NCBI GenBank assembly: GCA_014529385.2
Contig: CM043946.1
Location: forward strand, 37,706,058 to 37,770,057
DNA length: 64,000 nucleotides
Direction: 5' to 3'
Source of the DNA: Adiantum capillus-veneris
Lineage: Eukaryota; Streptophyta; Polypodiopsida; Polypodiales; Pteridaceae
Numbering within the stretch: the stretch's first letter is position 1; every line of letters starts with the position of its first letter. The position numbers and the translations under genes are program-made. Shown in pieces: positions 47,107 through 56,667 of this stretch. The notes under the pieces are model-generated. The model was not told the DNA's origin, searched no databases, and worked only from the letters and a program-made list of their open reading frames with translations.

Positions 47107-47300
47107 CACTACAACAAAAAAAGGTGTCATCGACGCAGATATCGATGCACCGCGTCGTTATATGTGTCGATATACGCATCCCTGTAAACCTATCGCTATT
47201 TGCGACGTAGATATAGACGTAGATAGCGACGCATATATAGACGCAGATCGCGACGCGCATATCAACGCAGATAGCGAGGACCATAACGGAAATTTTTTTT

Positions 47301-47384
47301 CTTGGGCAGAGGGTAGGTAGCCTGGCTTGTGCCCAGTTAAAAGATGGACACAGCCACAGCCAGACTTCCTGCCCTCTGCCTAAG
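47301..47384. repeat. Subterminal stem-loop of the CACTA element
   Basis: Arms 47301-47330 and 47355-47384 are about 80 percent complementary (CTTGGGCAGAGGG at one end, CCCTCTGCCTAAG at the other). The second CACTA element has an equivalent at 63094-63169 with 17 perfectly paired bases. Confidence 0.85.
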
Positions 47385-47568
47385 AAAGCGAGCAGCACCA
47401 AAATCAACCATGCTCCTGCGCGCAGAAATTTCGGCAGAGTTCTCTTTGTTTTTACATAAACTTTTCAAAAAAAACCATATCATCTATACGCCTCCTACAT
47501 GCTATCCATGTAGGATCTCACATGAGATTTAAGGCCAATGAAAGACAAGTACCGTACCAACTGAAAAG

Positions 47569-47790
47569 CATAACCATAACGAAACATAACCATAACTTAA
47601 AAGCATAACCATAACGAACCATAACCATAACTTAAAAGCATAACCATAACGAACCATAACCATAACTTAAAAGCATAACCATAATGCATATAACCATAAC
47701 CATAAACAAAATTAATAATAACCATAAGCATAACCAGAAAGTTAAACATAACCATTAACAAAACCTAAACCATAACTATGTCTATACAAG
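47569..47790. repeat. AACCAT-rich tandem array in CACTA left end
   Basis: Repeated CATAACCATAAC units interspersed with TTAAAAG spacers. It is matched at the same relative place in the second CACTA element (63341-63640). Confidence 0.9.
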
Positions 47791-47858
47791 AAATAGCTAT
47801 AGGCGCGCCATAGTCCACTTAATTTTAAATCAATGTCTTCACACAAACACTTACAGGC

Positions 47859-49547
47859 CTAGGCCTCGACGAGTGAGGCATCATCGATAAGATCTTGCAC
47901 CGTATCATCATCTATCTCTAATTGCAAACATAACTCTACCCCAACTTGTTCTGGCAGATTCTCTTTATCCATTGCATCTTCATCTACAAGTGTCAATTCT
48001 GGCTCATCTGCGTCATCCCTCGTATATATGTCCGCTTCCTCTGTCATACCTTCCTCCATCTCATCTAATGTCACAGTAGTATGGAAGTCGTCTGACTGAA
48101 TTTCCTCCAAGAGATCTTGCCCTTCAAATACTTGTTTATTTCTTGGAGCAACCTGAACCACAAACCACCATTGTCGCTCTCGAGGGTTCGGTACAAAGAC
48201 CACTTGCTCGCAATGTTTGGGGAGAGCAAATGTGTCGCTCGCATCTGTCCAAGTCTTTGTAGAATCTATTTGCACAAGTTTGTTTCCATCTCTGCGTACC
48301 GTTGCATTGCGACCAGAAGTAATCACCTTGAACCACTTCACATCCAACAAAAACATCTCTAACCGCCTGAAGCTTACTGTCAGGATATCTGACACCAGAC
48401 CATAGTAATCCAGGTTGCTAGTGCTCTCATTCGTGTCTCTAGCACTGGCCCTGCTCTTTTGAATGAAACTAACCATTATCCCACTGTCAAACGTGTTTCT
48501 TCTGCTGTCAATTTGTTGTGTTCTGAAATGCTTTCCATGTGACCACAGTGCCATGTATGTATGATACTTCCAGTCACATCCAATAGCCAGCTCTTCCTCT
48601 TCTAGAGATATGGGTTCTCTGATATGTCGAGCTGCTCTCACTATCTTGTCCAACCATGCCATTGTAGGGAATTCATGTAGAGGACCGAGATAGTCTGACA
48701 AGGGTAAGCCTCTAGTCGTTCGACTTCGCCTGAAATCCTGTCGCTCCCTATTGCGTCTCTCTTTCTCTTCTTCGTACCTTTCAAGCCATTTTTGCATCGA
48801 CGCTGAATTTAGTATACAAAACTTCATGATCTTTTCTTGCATGGCCAGGTTCATTTTCTTCGGCACCCCTTGCACTTGCGGCTCCTCTCCCACCAGTCTT
48901 GCATCCTCCTCATCGTTCCACAGTCGAGGCATTTCTTGGTGAAAAACGGATAGAAATTCGGTCGTCAATACAAGAGACTCTTGCAGCAGCCATCCTTCTG
49001 CCATGCTCCCCTCTGGATGCGCTTTTTGGTGAACAAAACCCTTAAGTGTTTTCATGAATCGCTCTAGAAAGAACATCCAACGGCTGTGGACTGTACCTGC
49101 CACTGCAACCTCATCTACTACATGGACGAGCAAGTGCATTTGGATAGTTAGGCAGCTCATAGGTAGATACTTCTCAATCATGAAAACTGCCTCAATGGAG
49201 TTAGCCCTTGCGACTGCAATAGATTCCTCCCGTATCTCCTTGGAAGAGATCCACCGCACTAGCTCTGAAATCTTGTATATGCAGGTCCGCACTTCCTCCG
49301 TTAAACACCCCTTGATCGCAATTGGAAGAACGAATTGCAAGAACTTATGCCAGTCGTGCTATTTCAATCCTGACAGTTGATCGTCACGGGTGAATGCTAT
49401 CTTGAGGCATCGCATATATCCTGTTGGCGTCCTGAACTCTGAAATCACCCTTTTCACTTGTCGCTCTTCGTTTTTTAGCAATACCCATGGTGCTCTTGGA
49501 AGTTTTGTTTGGCCAGCTGCATTGGTGAAAGGCCATAGCTCTGGCAT
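47859..49547 (-). pseudogene. CACTA TNP2-type transposase, C-terminal exons (DUF4218 and DUF4216 regions)
   Basis: One minus-strand frame interrupted only by a TAG at 49361-49359 (context LSGLK-stop-HDWHKF, where relatives read LKSHDWH). Upstream of the stop is MRCLKIAFTRDDQLSGLK. Downstream is the DUF4218-type region (LPIAIKGCL, then MIEKYLPMSCLTIQMHLLVH, then RWMFFLERFMKTLKGFV, then HPEGSMAEGWLLQES). Further on is a DUF4216-type region (LLDVKWFKVI, then QVVFVPNPRERQWWFVV at about 48200-48130). An acidic tail ends the protein. These domains follow the catalytic Transposase_21 domain in plant CACTA transposases. The product would cut and paste the element by its CACTA ends. The single TAG makes this copy defective unless read through. 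Confidence 0.88.
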
Positions 49548-49549
49548 CT

Positions 49550-50744
49550 TTAATCATCTCGTGAAGCTCGATTGTCTTTCATTCCCATGATTGTCTTCCA
49601 GAGGAGCTCTCCCACATTCTTGAACATATGCATTGGATCCAGCAAATTGTTAATTAGTAGATCACCCCAGTACGGCAACGTATGGAGAATGGACAAACGT
49701 TTCATTCGTGGAACAGGTCGTCCCTCATGTTGCTCCCATCGGCGACGCAACTCTTGTACCTGCATAGGACGACATTTGACGTGACCAAGCTGACCTTCGC
49801 GCAAATGATGGCCATCTGGAAGATAACGGTGGTGGCCTTGATAAATTGTCTTTCGAAGAGAGGCAGAATAGCGCACATCCAAAGACTGCCCGCAAATTGG
49901 ACATGCATTGTATTCCGAAGTTGTTAGCCCTACATATATTAAAGCATGAATCAGGCCCAGGCAAAGGGCTTGCAAATAGGGAGAATGTTTTAAATCAATA
50001 ACCATTACCAGAAGCTTCTCCGTATCCTGGCCAATCATGCATAGTTCACATAAGAAGTCCATGGATCTTTGCATGTTGTTGTCCTACTGGTTCAACCACA
50101 TCTGCTATGTCGATCCCATGCCATAACTCCTGGAGCTTGTCAACTAGTGGAGCTAGATAAACATCCATGTTTTTTGCCTTGAACTTATCAGGTACAATCA
50201 AGCTTAATACCAAATGACCCTTCTTGATGACAAGCCACGGCGGGAGGTTGTAATTGATAAGGCACACAGACCAAGTGCTCCATGACGAGCTTCTCAAGCC
50301 AAATGGATTGACTCCATCCATTGCCATGCCCAAACGCAAATTGCGTGGTTCACTCTTAAAATATGGCCAGGTATCTTCAATGTGCCTCCAAGCCTTTGAA
50401 TCAGGGGGCACCCTAAATGTTGCGTCAGTGGATCTATTTGTAGAATGGCACCGCATCAACTTTGCAATGGAACCACAACGAAACATGCTTTTTATCCTAG
50501 GAATAATAGGAAAATGCCGGAACACTTTAGCTGGCACAGTCTCACCAACTGCATCTTGTTTGTAGCTCATTGCTCCGCACTTAGGACACGATAGACAATC
50601 TGCGAATTCATTGCAAAAAAGAATGCAATCATTTGGACATGCATGAATCTTGTTGTAGTCCAAGCCAACTAAGGTCAAAAGTTGCTTTGCGTCTGGCCTG
50701 AAGGGGGGCATTTCATTGCCAGCCGGGAGAAGTTGCTCCCGCAA
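49550..50744 (-). pseudogene. CACTA TNP2-type transposase, catalytic region (Transposase_21)
   Basis: The first exon, from about 50744, has GLDYNKIHACPNDCILF, then CPKCGAMSYK, then RHFPIIPRIKSMF, then NLRLGMAMDGVNPFG, then YNLPPWLVIKKGHLVLSL and YLAPLVDKLQELW, the diagnostic run of TNP2 transposases. A TGA at 50048-50046 falls in the segment where relatives read LLWTINDFPAYG; after it HDWPGYGEASG continues in frame. A 79-base GT-AG intron (50008-49930) then joins in phase to LTTSEYNACPICG, followed by GHHRYLPDGH, LPYWGDLLINNLLDPMHMFKNVGELL and the exon end near 49560. The intron call rests on the frame restored across it and on the conserved flanks. Confidence 0.88.
49930..50008 (-). other. 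Intron in the CACTA transposase gene
   Basis: Donor CTG/GTAATG and acceptor ATATGTAG/GG on the minus strand. Removal joins ...GEASG to LTTSEY..., matching the continuous G-x-L-S-G...EYACP block of TNP2 proteins. Confidence 0.75.
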
Positions 50745-51341
50745 TAACCTGTTTAAGCCACATTAAATTAAAAAGCTCTCCGAGCACATCACCGTTGCAA
50801 TCGGAAAATATCTTTTGTAAATTACGTACCTAAACAAAGCAGTGACGCTTGCATCTAACCAATCGTACACTGACTGAAGATTCAAAAACGCCAGACAAGT
50901 ATGAAGCACAGATATTTTGGCGCCTTCATAGATTGGTTAACGTGCCAACTTCCTCAACATGTCTTCAGGAGAGAGGCGCACGGCTTCTGGTGCTGCTTCG
51001 TTCGCGTTCTCCTCTCTTGTCTGGAAGAAGGCATCCAACATCTCCTCCATGCCGTCGTCTTCTCTCTGTAAGCCCTTTTCTGCTTCCATCCGTGGCTCTA
51101 TATTGGTCGGACCTTTACGCATAATCTTTTCTCTCTCTCTCTCAGATGTAAGTGCTATGTCACAGAAATCAATGCCCGTTCCGTAGGAGTCTTATCGCAG
51201 ATTCTGTATGGTTTCTGTAGCAAACTCTCCGTACTTGTGCACATGCTCATTACATATCCTACGCTTGCGCAGGATTTGATACTTGCAGAGCGTGCACGAG
51301 CATGCAATCTTTTCCTCCATGTTAGTTGATGACGTTGCCAT
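50745..51341 (-). pseudogene. CACTA transposase, N-terminal exon(s)
   Basis: The ATG at 51341 opens MATSSTNMEEKIACSCTLCK, then a Cys/His-bearing stretch (C-x-C-x2-C, CNEHVHKYGEF). This weakly resembles the Transpos_assoc domain at the front of these proteins. A TAA at 51194-51192 interrupts, but the same frame continues through 51122 to 50937 with an acidic linker (EEMLDAFFQTREENANEAA) of the type found before the catalytic part. Sequence from 50936 to 50745 is probably an intron; the splice sites are not certain. Confidence 0.6.
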
Positions 51342-51362
51342 CTACAATGATTATGAATGTTG

Positions 51363-51399
<37 letters not shown>

Positions 51400-51699
51400 T
51401 CCTCACAATGTAAACTACCTCGCATTCTCTAGTCTTGCCCAATTTCCGTACACCTCGGTCCAGAGGTGTACGGAGATGAGGACCATCGGGTCAAAATCTC
51501 GTCTTTATTGGTCAAATCCTATATGGGTAGATACATACGTGCACTCCCAGGTGTACATGGCAATGCATGTAGCAGGGAAAACCCCTTTGCCTCTTTTAGT
51601 TCCATAGTTTCTTCTCTGTCTATGTACCCTATCTCTCGTTCTTTCTCTCTCGATCTCGCTCTCGCTATCTCTCTTTCTCTCTCTATTTCCCTATTTTCC

Positions 51700-51701
51700 T
51701 A

Positions 51702-51736
<35 letters not shown>

Positions 51737-51791
51737 CTATATATATATATATATATATATATATAACTCTCTTTCTCTATCTCTCTATTCC

Positions 51792-51837
<46 letters not shown>

Positions 51838-51850
51838 CTCTTACTCTCTA
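51700..51850. repeat. (CT)n/(AT)n compound microsatellite
   Basis: CT tracts on both sides of an AT core of about 45 bases. Confidence 0.93.
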
Positions 51851-52295
51851 CTTCCCTATCTCTCTACTGATCGAACGAGCGATTGAGCTAGTGAGATCTA
51901 GATGCCCACGATTGCGGAGGACTACACAACATCGACAGAGGCTGCATCAGAGGATCTAGCTAGGTCACTTTGGCTCGACATGCACAACGCCCGGTCAGAC
52001 TACTGACCATGGAGGAGATTGATGAGATCCGTCAGCGACAGATGCTGGATCTCTTATGATCTACCTATCTCAGCTAGCTGGTTTAGCCGTTTAGTCCACA
52101 CCCAGCAGTTTATGATTCCATAATATTTTATTTTGTCATCTTCTTACTTTGAATTTGTATCAGATCCATCACATTGTAACTTTCTTGTCTCATGTCTCAT
52201 AGGTCACTTTGGCCTTTCGAAGACGTTAATATAACATTTCATTTCATTTCTCTCTTTATTTTTTTTTTTTAAATTTAATTTCCTAAGCATACATT

Positions 52296-52296
<1 letters not shown>

Positions 52297-52334
<38 letters not shown>

Positions 52335-52434
52335 ATTACCTACACACACACATTTTTCTCTCTCTCTCTCTCTCTTTCCTACACACACACACACATTTCT
52401 CTCTCTCTCTCTTTCCTACACACACACACACAAT

Positions 52435-52469
<35 letters not shown>

Positions 52470-52489
52470 ATCGTGTGTGCACACACACA

Positions 52490-52541
<52 letters not shown>

Positions 52542-52545
52542 GTGG
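52297..52545. repeat. (CT)n/(CA)n/(GA)n compound microsatellite
   Basis: CT blocks interleaved with CA blocks. The array turns from CT to GA around 52470-52500 (TGTGTGCACACACA), which makes an inverted repeat able to fold back. Confidence 0.93.
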
Positions 52546-52600
52546 AGATGGACATAATACCTGCGCAACATGTTTCGGCCAAGATCTGAGCAGGTGAAAA

Positions 52601-52809
52601 TGGCCCCTGCGTGCGGGTTTCCCTTTTTTCTTCAAATTTTTGTGCGTCGCTATACGCGTGGCTATACGCGTGACAAAAAAGCCTTTCCACCCATATATCG
52701 ACGCACACTGCGACGCGTATATCGACGCACGCTAATCACATCGATATACACATGAAAAAACATGACCGTCGATATATACGCGTCGATATCATCATATAGT
52801 GTTGTAGTG
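52601..52809. repeat. Right subterminal and terminal repeats of CACTA element
   Basis: Several ATCGACGC / GCGTCGATAT motifs in both orientations, ending in TGTTGTAGTG. These are the likely binding region of the element's transposase. Confidence 0.85.
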
Positions 52810-52827
52810 CCCCCCCCCCCCCCCCCC
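52810..52827. repeat. Poly-C tract abutting the CACTA right end
   Basis: Eighteen C residues, followed by CT repeats. The left flank has six Cs, so the element probably went into a C/CT tract. Confidence 0.9.
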
Positions 52828-53440
52828 TCTCTCTCTCTTCTCCTCCTTATCTGAGGACCGAACTAAATTGGAGACAATAAACAAGTGGGAAACCCACTAT
52901 GAATGATGATATCTTCACACAATTATTTGTAGAGAAGAACAATCCATTGCTACAACAATGGATAATTTTGGTATAAAAGCTTGAAGTGCCCACGAATGCA
53001 CTAAGGCGTCACTGATTGCATTAACTAGAAGGGTAAGGTGCCTTTACTATGCTTGAATTTCTAGGTGTGACTCTAGTGCCCTCTACTACAAAGCTTAAAA
53101 TATCATAACTAAGATATTGATAGAACCATGTATATCTTTTGTGATGTGGCTTGAAGCTTCAAATGTTCAATTGTAAAGTTTGGTACCAAGTCGTGTTTTC
53201 TCTCCAGCAGCGTTCGGGAAAAGTGTGTCTCAACTTATCCTTGAGCCGATTGAAAAACCAAAGTAGCCGATGAATTAGAGGAGAGGGAAAATGAGACATT
53301 TTTGGTTGGAAAATTACATAAAGTAGTGTAATTTTGCAAAAAAAACCCTTTATTTTGCCAAATTCATGTTAGAAACTGTCTAGAAGGGATTTTTGTACGT
53401 TATGAAAATTATTTTCCTCGAATAATGCTCTCCAGAGAGG
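52828..53440. other. Unassigned sequence
   Basis: No gene or transposon signature seen between the CACTA element and the enzyme fragment. Confidence 0.45.
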
Positions 53441-53645
53441 AAAGAACCTCTTGGAAGTTTCAACAAGTCCAGCTTTGAGGTCTGCCCATATCTCCTGCAC
53501 ATCTTCCAAGCCTATAGAAATCCTTAGAATAACATGTGAAATGCCAAGCTTTTTGCACAACTCTACATCCAAGGACTTGTGGAAAGAGGTCGCTCAATGG
53601 GACACAACTTCAGTGCACCAAAACTTGGAGTCACCTTCACCACCT
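53441..53645 (-). pseudogene. C-terminal fragment of a Cys/Met-metabolism PLP-dependent enzyme
   Basis: The minus-strand frame reads TEVVSH, a stop, then ATSFHKSLDVELCKKLGIS, then LRISIGLEDVQEIWADLKAG. This matches the last about 55 residues of the cystathionine gamma-synthase/lyase and O-acetylhomoserine sulfhydrylase superfamily, which end H-P-A-T-x-S-H-x-S-L...ELGI...LR-I/L-S-V/I-G-I/L-E-D. An in-frame stop replaces the usual Pro of HPA. The PLP-binding core lies in the missing upstream part; the following sequence (to about 54200) gives no match. I read it as a relic of a host gene, or a captured fragment. Confidence 0.6.
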
Positions 53646-54830
53646 TTAGGCCTTTATTGTTCCATGACTATGTCTCCGCCACTCTGCTCACCTCCTATCG
53701 AACCACTCGACGAAGAGCAGCTGGATTGCTGCCATCCTTTTGAGCCCCACTGCCATTGCATTCCCCTTTACAACACAACACCTGCGTGCTCTAGCATTCT
53801 TTGAGCTGCCGCCAACTCTGTCAGAAAACACCCAAACCCAGCTACCTAGCACACTTCTAACCCAATATACCATCCTCCGTGCCTCAGCCAATTCAGTCAG
53901 TTCTTGCTCTCGCCCCTAGTGGAGTAAACCCCCCCCCCCCCCCCCCCCCCCCCGGCTTTTCCCTACACGCAGCCCTTGCTACCCAAAATGCACTATGTAT
54001 CGCCTCTTACCATTTCACAGCAGGATCATCTCCGACAGATAGTCATGAGAATGGTGCCCTCGAGATTAACTTGCTCAGAGCCACCTCTCAAGCAGAAAGT
54101 TGTCCGGTTCATGCTAGACACAAATTCAAGCTTTTGGAGCCTAAGGCGCATCAAGGCAAACTGTACAGAAATATGTATGTCCTCTCCCCTATATAAGTGC
54201 AGTGGCAAGGTGGCTAGACGATGTTTGCCAATGGCGTCAACTAGTTACTACGCTAGTGTGCTTGTGCATGTGCTTTTTCTCATACTTGTTTGATTTCCTG
54301 AGCTCATTCTGCCAACTGTTTTTCTTTACATGTTTCTCATTGGTGCATGGCATTATCGTTTTTTCCCACGCTCCCCTTATCATATAGATGGTCGTATATT
54401 GCATGCAAATGCATTCACTCCGGTCCTAATGAGTTAGATAAGGAGTTTGATACTATCCCAAGTTCAAAGCCTCCCAACATCATCAAGATTAGATATGAAC
54501 GGGTTCATGCCCTTGCGATCGAAGTACAGTCTTCTTGGGGACATTGCCTCTCAAGGTGAACGAGTGTAGGCCCGACTTAGCTGGCCCCATCCGTGGGTCA
54601 CCACTATTATGGCCCAATTCACCAATGACCGATCTGAGGAATTTTGCCCAATGACAATTTGAGCCATGTAGATTGGGGGAGGCGGACGATCTGAGCATGA
54701 TCAAATTGTTGATCCGAGCTCATACAAGCCTCACACTTTGGATTCCAGCCCGAGCCTTACACAAAGGTGTTGATCGTATACACAAGCTATGAAACGTTCA
54801 ACAAATTGTTTTTGGGGGGCCCCATGTGCT
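53646..54830. other. Unassigned sequence with poly-C tract
   Basis: No supported gene. 53929-53953 is an uninterrupted run of 25 C. Some open frames lie on both strands (for example 53891-53688 minus) without recognisable similarity. Confidence 0.45.
53929..53953. repeat. Poly-C tract of 25 bases
   Basis: Homopolymer preceded by GGAGTAAA and followed by GGCTTTT; its length may not be reliable in an assembly. Confidence 0.85.
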
Positions 54831-54898
54831 GTGCCACAAGGCGGCGCATTGGCTTCCACAAACAACTTGCAAGGCTCCAATGCGCGCCCTTGTGGCAC
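54831..54898. repeat. Hairpin with 22-base arms
   Basis: Arms 54831-54852 and 54877-54898 pair at 20 of 22 positions (GTGCCACAAGG...GCGCATTGG against its complement) with a 24-base loop. It lies between two GGGGCCC runs. Confidence 0.85.
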
Positions 54899-54920
54899 AA
54901 CTTTTTGGGGCCCACTTTAG

Positions 54921-55205
54921 GGTGAAAGCATGTTAACGTGTCGCGCTTTTGTGCTAGTTAGCATTTTCAAGTTAGCACATTTAAAAAAAGTTAAGCGTCT
55001 GGGAAAATTTTGACAACTTATATCAAAATTTATCGGAGGTTGTACATTTGGATTCCTTGTTTCAAGAGCTTTCTATCGATATATCATATGTCATAGATCT
55101 TAGAGATGTACCTCATGTTATTGTACTAGTTAGCATATGTCAAAATTGTGCTAGTTAGCACTGTCCGGGACATGAAAAAGTGTGACACGTTAACATGCTT
55201 TCACC
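54921..55205. mobile_element. MITE-like element, 285 bp
   Basis: Perfect 22-base terminal inverted repeats (left 54921-54942 starting GGTGAAAGCATG, right 55184-55205 ending CATGCTTTCACC), with weaker similarity continuing inwards. The interior is AT-rich, repeats GCTAGTTAGCA in both orientations and has no ORF. A target-site duplication is not clear, so the superfamily (Mutator, hAT or other) is open. Confidence 0.8.
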
Positions 55206-55582
55206 TTTTAAGATTATTGTTCACTCCCCCCCACCAATGTGAAAACTCATACAGCTAAAATGCCCCTTTCTGTTTTTTCAATCTATGAATGATTTGAAGG
55301 TGTTTACACTAAAATGTCAAAACGTATGCCCATTTTCTTCAAGCAAGTCTAAGTTCCATTCGAGATTCTCAAATTTGAACTAGTGAGAAATACACTATAG
55401 ATGACTTTTTGTAGCATAATTGCACACAATACCTTGTCATCAGTTACACTATCTCCTTCACCAACATGAGACGTATACACCCTATTCATGAAGAGCAAAG
55501 GGTGATATCTATATACGACAAAGATAACTCTAGGCAGACCCCATTAAATTTAATGATTTACAACCGTGAACATTTGTAATGG

Positions 55583-55584
<2 letters not shown>
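55206..55584. other. Unassigned sequence
   Basis: Nothing recognised between the MITE and the microsatellite. Confidence 0.5.

Positions 55585-55673
<89 letters not shown>
55585..55673. repeat. (CT)n(CA)n microsatellite
   Basis: About 22 CT units followed by about 22 CA units without interruption. Confidence 0.97.
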
Positions 55674-55675
<2 letters not shown>

Positions 55676-55891
55676 TGGAAGGTAACCCAAAGTTCCTTCT
55701 CTGTCGGGTTGGCCATTTGTTAATTGCAGCCGTCATGTTGGGAATCAACTCCTTTGCACCAATCATGTTGGGAATCTCTTGTAGTGATCAATGTGATATT
55801 TGGCCAAGCTTCCTTGCCACAATCATCACAAGAGCAGAGAGCCTAACTTTCTACCAACCTTGTTGGACCACAAGGAGGAAGGAGGAGGAGG

Positions 55892-56667
55892 GCTTAGCAA
55901 TTAGATGCCAATGTCGTTCGACACGAATGGCTACAACCCTCTCTCCCCTATCCTCTTCTAAAGTACGAGGCTGCTACTCTCAACAAAAGGATTAAAGAAG
56001 AGCCGATAGTGCTGCTTTACCATGGACACATCACTAAAGCAGAAGATATGAAGCTCATAGTGGACCCTCAACCCAAATGGCAGAAGGGGTGGCTCACTAA
56101 ATACCCACGATATTTAGTACACCTTGTAGAGGCGCCTAAATTAATCAGAGATGACCATAGCTTTTTCCCTCTACCAAGGGTGAGGACTTGGAAGGAACAC
56201 GAAGTGTTAAAGAGAAGCCACCCCACGTGGCTCAATTACCCGAAGTTGCCAGGCTTGAAGGCAGGCGAGAGAATAAGTGAGCAATATATGGTGAAAACCC
56301 TCACTGGCGCCATTAAATTGTTCACTGGCTCGCTGACCTCTCTTGCATTATGCTCAAGAAGATATGTAAAACACTTTTGGCAGTCTTCGAGGTATTCCAA
56401 CCTGGACAAGCTACTGACAGTATATTCTTCTACAATCAAGAAACCAACCACATGTGTTCTTATGACATGTCTGGGCAGCCATCACATGAGGGGATCTATC
56501 AAATCTACCAACGGATTATGTTTCTACCCTCATACAAGCTTCAGGATTTTGAAGAAGCCTTCTACACCGGCTTCTTCACCATTGATTCAGACATATGCGG
56601 CCCAACCATCACGGCCCCGCATGCACGGTACGAGTCCGTTGTGAAGATGCGAGACATCCTCCATTGA
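55892..56667 (+). pseudogene. Unrecognised frameshifted protein-coding remnant
   Basis: A plus-strand frame opens near 55892 and runs through LLKYEAATLNKRIKEEP, LLYHGHITKAEDMKLI and KERSHPTW-like sequence (as read, VLKRSHPTWLNYPKLPGLKAG) to FTGSLTSLAL near 56340. A shift of frame near 56345 then continues as LKKICKTLLAVFEVF, DSIFFYNQETNHMCSYDM, LQDFEEAFYTGFFTIDSDI and ends at a TGA at 56665-56667. That gives about 250 residues of balanced composition, unlike the repeat-driven frames nearby. I do not recognise a family. It could be transposon-encoded (a retroelement LTR-like AT-rich region follows) or the relic of a host gene. Confidence 0.35.

Larger units (their letters stand above)
51342..52600. 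other. Microsatellite-rich region between transposase and CACTA right end
   Basis: Holds (AT)n at 51369-51399, mixed CT/AT tracts at 51615-51860, and alternating CT and CA tracts followed by GA at 52297-52545. No TNPA-like ORF could be found. Open frames crossing these tracts are repeats read as protein and are not supported. Confidence 0.7.
47107..52809. mobile_element. Near-complete CACTA (En/Spm) transposon, 5.7 kb
   Basis: Left end CACTACAACAAAAAAAGG, right end the reverse complement of CACTACAACACTATATG, so ten terminal bases are shared. CCC flanks both ends, matching the 3-bp duplication made by CACTA transposases, although the site is a C-tract and cannot prove it. Both ends carry subterminal CGACGC-type motifs in both orientations. 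The left subterminal region has a long stem-loop and an AACCAT array. A multi-exon TNP2-type transposase fills the minus strand from 51341 to 47859. No second (TNPA-like) gene was recognised in the microsatellite-rich 51350-52560 part. In-frame stops suggest it is no longer autonomous. Confidence 0.92.

Noticed and set aside
52336-52635. Open frames across CT/CA/GA microsatellites (also 34165-34647, 43846-44208, 51466-51870, 55530-55766)
   Set aside because: Dinucleotide repeats give Ser-Leu, Thr-His or Arg-Glu runs; no flanking coding signal.
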